A program made the translations under genes and the position numbers. A stretch of 64,000 nt of DNA from Dolomedes plantarius (Eukaryota; Arthropoda; Arachnida; Araneae; Dolomedidae): the NCBI GenBank assembly GCA_907164885.2, contig OU015490.1, forward strand, positions 231,802,741 to 231,866,740, read 5' to 3'. A model generated the notes under the pieces. That model was not told the DNA's origin, made no database searches, and saw only the letters and a list, made by a program, of their open reading frames with translations. The stretch's first letter is position 1. Every line of letters starts with the position of its first letter. Below, one piece after another: positions 56,961 to 64,000 of this stretch.

Positions 56961-58029
56961 TTGGCATAAATAAGTATTTCAGTTTCTTTTATCATAAAAA
57001 AATCCTTTTTGAGAGTCAAATTTTGATGCATAAAGAATAACGAGAAAAATAATTTCAATTTAAAATACCTCAAATTCAGTTTCAATATATTTGCTTTATT
57101 TTCTTACTATTTGTTTTTTCCACTTCTTACATGTATATTTAATGAATCACTCTAATGTGTACGAATGCATGACATAAGTATTACAGTTTCTTTTATCCCT
57201 AAAATTCCTCTTTGAGAGTCAAATTTCGAATCATCGAAAAAAAATAAAAAATAAACACAATTTAAAATATCTCCTGCTGTGTTGTGATACATTAGTAGAG
57301 AATTCAAACACAATTATTTGTGTTATAATTCTTAAGACAGTGAAAAGCAACGAAACAAGTTGTAATGAAGTTTTCCATCATGAATTTGTAGTCCACCATA
57401 TTTATTCTTAAAATGATATATCGAAGGTATATGAATTTGCTAATGCTACCAGAGAGGGAAGAACTATACAAATATTGTCTCTAAAAAAGCTCACAACTGC
57501 AAACTAAAAAAAACATTAATGTTTGACATAAATTAAAGTATTTAAGTTTCTTTTATCTTTGAAAAACACTTTTTGAGAGTGAAATTTTGATACAGCCTGA
57601 AAAAATGAAAAATAAGCAAAATTAAAAATACCTCCCGCTGTGTTGCGATATATTTGATAATTGAAACACAATGTCTTGTGTATATATACCTTTTTATCTA
57701 ATATATATATATATACCTTTTTATCTAATATATATATATACCTTTTTATCTAAAGAGTCTTACTACTGCAAACTAAAAAAAATTAATGTTTGACATAAAT
57801 TCAAGTATTTAAGTTTCTTTTATCTTTAAAAATCCCTTTTTGAGAGTGAAATTTTGATACATCCTGAAGAGGGAAAAATAAACAAAATTTAAAACACCCC
57901 CTGCTGTGTTGTGATAACCTTTGAGAATTCAAACACAATATATTGTGTTATTAATCTTTAGACAGTGAAAAAGAATGAAATAACCTCGAAGGTGAATGAA
58001 TTTGTTAAAGCTACCACAGAGGGAAAAAT

Positions 58030-58106
<77 letters not shown>

Positions 58107-58640
58107 TAAAGAAGCTTACTGCCTGTTGCAAACTAAACAAAAGAAAAATTACTATTTGACATAAATTAAAGTATTTTAGTTTCTTTTATATTTAAAAAAA
58201 CCCTTTTTTGAGAGTAAAATTTTGAGACATCCTGAAAAATTGAAAAATATACACAATTTAAAATACTTCTTACTTGTGTTTCAATAGATCTGAGAATTCA
58301 AACACAGTGCCCAGTGTTATTACCCTGAAGACAGTTACAGACAATAAAACATCGTACACAATTTGGCATCATTAATTTCTAGTCCCCCATATTAATTTTA
58401 GAAAAGATATATCGAAGATGTATGCATTTTCTTATGCTACCAAGAAGTGAAGAAATTGTATAATATTGTATTTATTGAGATCGAATTTTGCAGCCTAAAA
58501 CAACCTATGATTGCTTTAACCTATGAATGTTTTATACAAATTAAAATTTTATAGTGTTTTACTTTTCAAAAACTTCGATACATGCTGAGAAAGGGAAAAA
58601 CTAACACAATTTAAAATACCTCCTGCCATTTTTCAATTGT
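56960..58640 (+). repeat. Diverged tandem array with 200-365 bp spacing
   Basis: AAGTATTT(A/C)AGTTTCTTTTATC recurs at about 56972, 57176, 57536, 57803 and 58168, with a weaker sixth copy near 58540. Each is followed by CCTTTTTGAGAGT(C/G)AAATTTTGA, an AAATAAACAAAATTTAAAATACCTCC block and CTGCTGTGTTG. Spacings of 204, 360, 267 and 365 reflect loss of an inner block in some copies. A 27-31 bp sub-repeat (TACCTTTTTATCTAATATATA, three copies) lies at 57684-57755. Confidence 0.8.
58032..58104. repeat. (TA)n microsatellite
   Basis: About 72 bp of TA repeat inside one unit of the tandem array. Confidence 0.93.
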
Positions 58641-58649
58641 TTTGAGAAT

Positions 58650-59699
58650 TCAAACACAAAATTTAACACTGATTTATTGCCGAGAAATAAAAATGATTTG
58701 TTCTTACAAAATCATCGTTCAACAAAACAAGAATGTTTCCTGTGTTTGATTACGTAATCTTTTCCGATATCCGTCTAGATAAAGCAGTAAATTTACTCAT
58801 CATACTGTCCTTGACTACCGATATGAACTTTAATCCAAACAGGATAAGCGAAATTTCAAAATTGATAGAATCTAGCAACCGCATTTCTTTCGCTGTCAGA
58901 ATCTGTGTTAACAGGGATTAGAGGCATGGATTTATTTTCCCTTTAAAGTTCCCTTTCTACTTGTTTTATAATTGTAAATATAATATCTCTCAATCAGAGA
59001 AATTTTCGGCTCAAGATCTGCTATCTTCGATTGCAATGCCATTTGAAGGTATTTCGGAATAATTTTTTTTTCCGGATTTCTTACAGAAATGTACCTCATA
59101 TCTTAAACCCGGAGGTCATGTTCCTGATTACAACTATATAGTAAATTATATTACAGGTTTTTTGTTTCTTGTTCGCACTGTTTCTTATTTATCTGATGCT
59201 AGAAAATTTTCCTCTATTCCCGGAAAATTGGCACATTATGACAGAAAGTGTATTATTGTATACTTTCTGTCATTTTTTTCAATCTTAATAGAAATGACTA
59301 CATTTTAATGGAGCAAAAACAAAAAAAAGAAATATTTTCCCCATGGAAAATGAATACTGTTAGTATGTATTTATCACCGACAATAATAGTGTTTAACCAC
59401 ATGTTGTAATGATTTACTCAAAGGAGTCGCTATAGCATGCCTCTGCGTGCAATGTCAATTTATTTTTCCTAAGAAACATTATCAGACTTATAATACTTCT
59501 CTGTTTTCATTCATTTTATAACTGTAAATAGAAATTATATTGTGGTTTTTAAGGGGAAAATTTGGGGGAGCTGTTTGCGGTATCATGCTTTCAGGAATTA
59601 TTACCCAAGCAAAGATACTTTTCTGAAACACCGAGGACTATTTCTGAATACAAATCATGGTATGCACTTTATAAATACTGTGTTACGCAGATTAAACTG
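58650..59699. other. AT-rich stretch, nothing recognised
   Basis: Short frames at 58733-58921 and 59562-59786 have no recognisable domain; the second runs into the MITE at 59703. A perfect inverted repeat, ATGACAGAAAGT with its complement ACTTTCTGTCAT, lies at about 59237-59272. Confidence 0.4.
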
Positions 59700-59702
59700 T
59701 TA

Positions 59703-59873
59703 GGGCCTGTTCACACAGAATCCGCCAGATTCAGCGTTACTCGTATTGAAATATATTTAACCAATCACAAACCTCCAAAATATTAGCCACAAAAATCGAT
59801 AATGTCTGTGACTGGTTTAAAATATGTTAATATGTGTAACGCTGACGTTGATGTACTCTGTGTGAACAGGACC
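59703..59873. mobile_element. PIF/Harbinger-like MITE
   Basis: A 171-bp element with ends GGGCCTGTTCACACAGA and, on the minus strand, GGTCCTGTTCACACAGA, flanked by TTA on both sides (59700-59702 and 59874-59876). A TTA/TAA target and GGGCCTGTTCACAC ends fit PIF/Harbinger-type MITEs. No coding capacity. Confidence 0.82.
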
Positions 59874-60079
59874 TTAATTTAAATGCTATTTTTAAAAGCG
59901 TTAAACCCGTTACTTCCCTATATATGAGGGTGTTTAACACTAGAAACACGGGAATTTTTTTCTTACTCAAACGACTGAACGCCGTCATTTTGACGGTTAA
60001 AAATAAAATCAAGTATTTAAAATATTTAATGTAAAAAATGGTTAAATACTTTAAATTTTGAAATATTTCATACCAATAA

Positions 60080-61337
60080 TATATATATAAAGCTGAAACG
60101 GGAAATGGGTGGTGTGTGTATGTGTGTGTGAGTCACAAAAACCCAAGAACCGTGATCACTACCTTGATGAAATTTACACGGTTTAATGTGCTTGGAAAAT
60201 CAGGATGAATGTGACCATTTTCATCCCTCTACGACGTTCCATTCCCGAATTATGTTAGAACAAGTTTGAGCTGTATCAACGGATATTTTTGTCCAAAGCC
60301 ATTGTAACATCTCATTGTTGCCAATTAAATTATAGCATTTGCGTAAAAATAAATAGACAGGAATTAAAAACGTGATTTATTCAATATTAAAACACAGCAA
60401 ATCTGATAATTATTATAGAAAAAGTATATACACATATTTCATGCTCGGAATTCTCTCTAAAACCAAATCATCTGCTACGTTTCAATGCCACTTTTGGACA
60501 CTTCTTAATTAGAATATACACGTATTTCATGATTGTAATTCTTTCTCAAATCTAAATCGTTTGCTATGTTTCAATGTCACTTCAGTTATATAAATCATCG
60601 CATCTAGGCTAAACGCACGTGTTTCTAGCTAAGTGAACGTGTCCTTTAGTATATATGAGTTTGAACAGGTAGCTTGGGATAGTGAATGATGATGAAGCCA
60701 CAAGCTATCCAGAAGAATTTTTAAATTCTTTGAACCCTAATGGAAGTCCACCACATAAATTGAGATTAAAAGTAGGATCCCCAATTTTGCTGCTTCGAAA
60801 TTTGAATCCTCCAAAGTTGTGCAACGGTTCAAGATTAACAGTTAAAAACACTAAATGCTTACGTAATTGAAACAACAATTTTAATTGGATCGTATGAAGG
60901 GGAGCAAGTTTTCATTCCCATAATTCCAATCATTCTTACAGACTTAGCCATTTTCTTTCAAAATATTACAGTTTCCTGTTCGGCTTGCATTTACAATAGC
61001 CATAAACAAATCGCAGGGACAGTCATTACAAGTTACTGGACTGTATCTGACAGAAGAATGTTTTTCGCATAGTCAGCTATATGTGGGAATGTCTAGAACA
61101 AGGAATTAATCAGAATTATACATTGACGCAGATGATAAAAAAGAAACAAAAAAAGTTGTGTACTGGCTAGTATTAAAATAACAACAAATTAGTTAATAAA
61201 TGAATATTTTATTACTGAAAAATGAAATTAATTTGTTTAAGAATTGTTATAACTTTAGAACATCATAACCTGAGGCTAATCATTGAAAAAAAAATAACAG
61301 AAACTGAATACCGGGCGAAGCTGGGTAATAAATCTAG
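60080..61337 (+). mobile_element. Helitron with helicase remnant
   Basis: The 3' end is CCGGGCGAAGCTGGG (hairpin) then TAATAAATCTAG before T, a clear Helitron terminus. The 5' edge lies near ATATATATATAAAGCTGAAACGGG, but the expected TC is not visible, being blurred by TA repeats. It contains a C-terminal helicase relic and has lost the Rep domain and most of the helicase. Confidence 0.75.
60660..61110 (+). pseudogene. Helitron helicase, C-terminal fragment
   Basis: The frame 60682-60870 reads [13 protein letters not shown] and [19 protein letters not shown], then C-N-G-S-R-L. That is the conserved region just before the last motifs of Helitron (Pif1-like) helicases. After stops and a frameshift, another frame at about 60972-61095 gives F-P-V-R-L-A-F-T-I-A-I-N-K-S-Q-G-Q-S-L, then L-Y-V-G-M-S-R, matching helicase motifs V and VI. 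The Walker A and B motifs and the Rep HUH domain are absent. Confidence 0.85.
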
Positions 61338-61777
61338 TATATAATAAACTAGTATATAGTTAGATATATTCTTATGCAGGTATGCCGAACTGACAACTTG
61401 GTATGGTATATCCGTAATATTATGTGCATGGTTTGTGCAGTTCTTATTTTTCAACACCAATATATCCGAAGAGCCAATATTTCTGTTTTTTGCAAAATGG
61501 GGAAGAGACGAAAAGTAATGAAAATTTTTCCGGTATTATTTTAAACATTTCTGGCTGTTTTGCATATCGCCGTCAAATGGACGGCGATTCAGTCTTAGCA
61601 GGTATACATAACATTTTCTCCCCCCTCTTTAATATCGAATATAATTTTGTAAATGTGCGTGCATATTTCGCGTAAAATTAGAAAAAATCATAAAATTTCT
61701 GAGGACATATACATATATAGCGCTCAATAGTATGTCCGAAACCATCAAAATGACGAAAGCCGTCTTTCTAGTGTTAA

Positions 61778-62600
61778 AAAAGTAACAGCAAATTGATTGT
61801 GTTTCCTGAGACGTAAAAACCGGGTCTTTCAATCCCATGCGCAGGTAAGATTCATTCAGTTAAGATGTTGAAACTGTCGTATAAATAGCACGGTGTCCTA
61901 AATCGGAAGGGCAGCATATAGAAAATGGCATCGCCTTAGCAGTTTGCACCGTAGAGGAGCAGTAACGGTCATCAGATTTCTGTGTAAGACCTCGTAAAAA
62001 TCACAGAAGAATTCTGAAGCATTATAGAGATGCCTGCATTGGCCAGGGTGTGAGTGGGTAGATACGCTTAAAAATGGGTGATGATCAAAGCGTGATGAGC
62101 AACGTTCTGGTCGGCGGATCACGAAAAGTGGTGCATTCCTGGCTAACAACACAACCAAAAACATATTTTCAAATGGATTAAAAAAGTAAGTTCAAAGGCG
62201 TGAGAAGTGCATTCAAAAGAGAGATTACATATACAAAAGGGGTTCACAACCATAGTGGACCAAGTCCATATTTTTAAAAAATGGAGATAGTTCATGTTTG
62301 AGTAACTTAAAAACATGTTCTATTCACTGCCATAGTGAATCATCTGATTAATACGTTTTCTCTCCCAGAAATAGCGCCTGTAGCAACAGTGGGACAAGAA
62401 AGTTCATGAATGATTCACAGCCTTATTAAACCAAGTCCATAGGACATTTTAACATCGAGTACAGTTGAATAATATATTTTGTTTTAGCAAAATGAGTAGC
62501 AATGAAGGAAGGGTCTTCGAGTGAAGAATATGTTCCAGCTTTATCATCTGATTATCTTTGACCCCTGGGAACAAAACTGACATTTCTGATGTTGTGGGAC
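61778..62600. other. Non-coding stretch before the DUF7869-type gene
   Basis: CCAAGTCCATA occurs twice (near 62260 and 62430), within ACC-AAGTCCATA-type sequence. TATAAATAGCACGG at about 61880 looks like a TATA box but has no gene of its own. Could be the 5' part of the element that carries the following pseudogene. Confidence 0.35.
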
Positions 62601-63882
62601 GCATTAAGTCATTTCCTACTTATCAAATTCACTATTTCCAGGAAAGATAATCCTGAGAGAATCTTCATGATCTTTACATTCGAAAAATGTATGACGTATG
62701 CAGAGGAATGCACAGATAAGGATAAGGTCCCCGTGAAAGAAAAATTTTATTATAAAATTTTCACCACGAAGTTCAATTTAAATTTCAAGTTGCCAAGTAG
62801 ATACATGTCGTTTGTGCGATGAAATTTCAACACAGTTGTCAGCAGAGAATGAAGAAAATACCATAAAAAGTCTCGAAACCAAAAAGGAACTCCATTTGCG
62901 AAGAGCAGAGCAGGCGAGAACCGAAATAAAAAGAGACGAGGAAAAAGCTTCAGATGATATAATGCTGTACTTTTGACTTACAGAAAGCACTTCCCTTTCC
63001 TAAACTCACAACATCAGTAGCTTATTATAAACGTAATCTCTGCGTTTATAATTTTGGGATACATTCCTTTAATGATAATATTGGATTCATGTATCTATGG
63101 GATGATACAGAGGGCGGGAGAGGCTCTCAAGACATTTCAAGCATTCTCTTAAGAAATCTTAAAAATAATTCTGCATATCATAAGAGTATTATTCTATAAT
63201 CTGATGCCTGTTGTGGGCAAAGTCGGAACATCAAAGTGGCCCTTACACTGCTGAAACTAGTCAATAGCACATACATTGTAGCACAGAAAATTGACCACAA
63301 ATTCATGGTCTCTGGTCATTCCTTCCTTTCCAATGATGCAGAATTTGGAGTGATTGAAGCAGCAAGTCGTAAGAAAGAACATATTTACGTTCCGAGGGAT
63401 TGGAAGGAAACTATAATAAATGCAAAGGGAAAACATCCTAAATTTACAGTCATTAATATTAAACATTCTAATTTCCTCTCCACAAGATCATTAGAAGAAA
63501 TCATCACAAACAAAAAGAAGGACACCGAGGGAGCTCCTTTAAATTGGCTGAATATTAGATGGTTGCGAGTCATGAGAGGTTGTCCTTTCATTTCACAGTT
63601 CAAAGAAACCTTGAATGAAGATGTACCTTTCCGGGAAATGAATTTGAAAAAGAAGGCTCGTGGATAACAGTTGCTCTCTCTGTCATCTGATACTCAAGAG
63701 ACATTGTACATGGGTAGGAGAAAGATTAGTGTTGCCAAAAAGAAAGATATGATGGAACTCCTATTCATACCACCGATCTATCATAATTTTTCAAGAACCT
63801 TCCAGTGGAAACAAATACTAGTCTCCAGGACATTAGTTCGGTAAAAGAGGAAGATGATGATACTATTGCATACTGTGATTAA
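62600..63882 (+). pseudogene. DUF7869-type protein, broken
   Basis: The pieces occur in family order. 62700-62830 encodes V-P-V-K-E-K-F-Y-Y-K-I-F-T-T-K-F-N-L, then a cysteine pair (C-R-L-C-D-E after a frame change) and a charged helix. 62979-63200 has L-Q-K-A-L-P-F-P-K-L, Y-N-F-G-I-H-S-F-N-D and W-D-D-T-E-G-G-R-G-S-Q-D-I. A stop (TAA near 63198) replaces the residue before S-D-A-C-C-G-Q-S-R-N. The frame 63200-63667 continues H-K-F-M-V-S-G-H-S-F-L-S-N-D, the best-known motif, and ends after V-P-F-R-E-M-N. A tail follows after a further stop and a frameshift, to about 63882. This protein type is widespread in arthropod genomes in many copies and is probably transposon-borne; its function is not established. 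Asp in S-D-x-C-x-G-Q-x-R-N and G-H-x-x-x-x-x-D suggest an RNase H-like fold, as inference. Confidence 0.75.
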
Positions 63883-64000
63883 AAAAAGTCAAATGGCAGC
63901 ATGAGTCGGGTTATTTTTTGTTTGCATAAGAAAAGTGAATCAAGAATTAAATTTTTATTCTTTTTCATTCACATAATGTATATTATTGTAGTTTTCTTTA

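Larger units (their letters stand above)
59938..61773. mobile_element. TTAA-flanked MITE, family C, with nested Helitron
   Basis: The ends are CACTAGAAACACGGG and, on the minus strand, CACTAGAAAGACGGC, beside TTAA at 59934-59937 and 61774-61777. The body is the reverse of the copy at 32948-33525: 61390-61600 mirrors 33180-33340 (ATATTTCTGTT, GCCAATATTTCTG, CATGGTTTGTG). Between, 60080-61337 is a Helitron. Without it the element would be close to 580 bp. Confidence 0.8.

Noticed and set aside
61880..61893. TATAAATAGCACGG as a promoter
   Set aside because: No exon, donor or gene follows that could be tied to it; may be part of a decayed element.

Overview
This is an AT-rich arthropod nuclear DNA window, most likely from a spider. 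The reasons are long (AT)n and (AC)n microsatellites, the mix of Tc1, mariner, Helitron, piggyBac, hAT, Jockey-like LINE and Ty3/Gypsy relics, and two secreted glycine-rich proteins of a silk-gland or cuticle flavour. Species assignment is inference. Nothing is prokaryotic: there are no operons, and most open frames are transposon debris or read-through of microsatellites.

Only two genes look like intact host genes. They are paralogues at 1599-2426 and 36941-37708. Each has a signal peptide, a shared N-terminal block (D-L-x-x-L/F-x-G-G-x-L-T-L-L), an entire coding sequence in one exon, a splice acceptor a few bases before the ATG, and a polyadenylation signal. A TATA box plus a short exon ending in CAG/GTGAGT near 30491-30575 is a candidate promoter and non-coding first exon for the second gene, which would give it a 6.4 kb first intron full of transposons.

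Layout: 0.8-2.6 kb MITE and gene 1; 4.6-7.5 kb local tandem repeats and a hAT element with a nested Helitron; 8.1-10.3 kb SINE, fold-back transposase fragment and Helitron; 10.3-14.2 kb decayed transposase, LINE ORF1 and a diverged 180-bp repeat; 14.6-16.3 kb five copies of a 343-bp satellite; 17.9-20.6 kb eleven copies of a 246/252-bp unit whose edge looks like a Helitron end; 20.5-29.1 kb a nearly identical 4.3 kb tandem duplication (Helitron, SINE split by a deleted piggyBac, microsatellites, mariner relic); 30.5-37.8 kb gene 2 with an intron containing a fold-back element, nested hAT/TTAA MITE, pogo MITE and Helitron; 38.1-42.0 kb an LTR retrotransposon; 42.4-43.7 kb a Tc1 element; 44.5-49.2 kb repeats and a TIR element; 49.2-53.3 kb a LINE split by a Helitron, plus a SINE; 54.5-55.9 kb probable solo LTR and Tc1 relic; 57-58.6 kb tandem array; 59.7-61.8 kb MITEs with a nested Helitron carrying a helicase remnant; 62.6-63.9 kb a broken DUF7869-type gene.

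The most striking object is the LTR retrotransposon at 38113-41997. Between two 301-bp LTRs it has gag with a CCHC knuckle, then about 800 bp encoding coiled coil of a non-muscle myosin II heavy chain tail, then the C-terminal tail of a Gypsy integrase. Protease, reverse transcriptase, RNase H and the integrase core are missing. The three parts share one reading frame interrupted by three in-frame stops. This looks like capture of a spliced host mRNA by a retroelement, in the manner of gag-oncogene fusions in transducing retroviruses.
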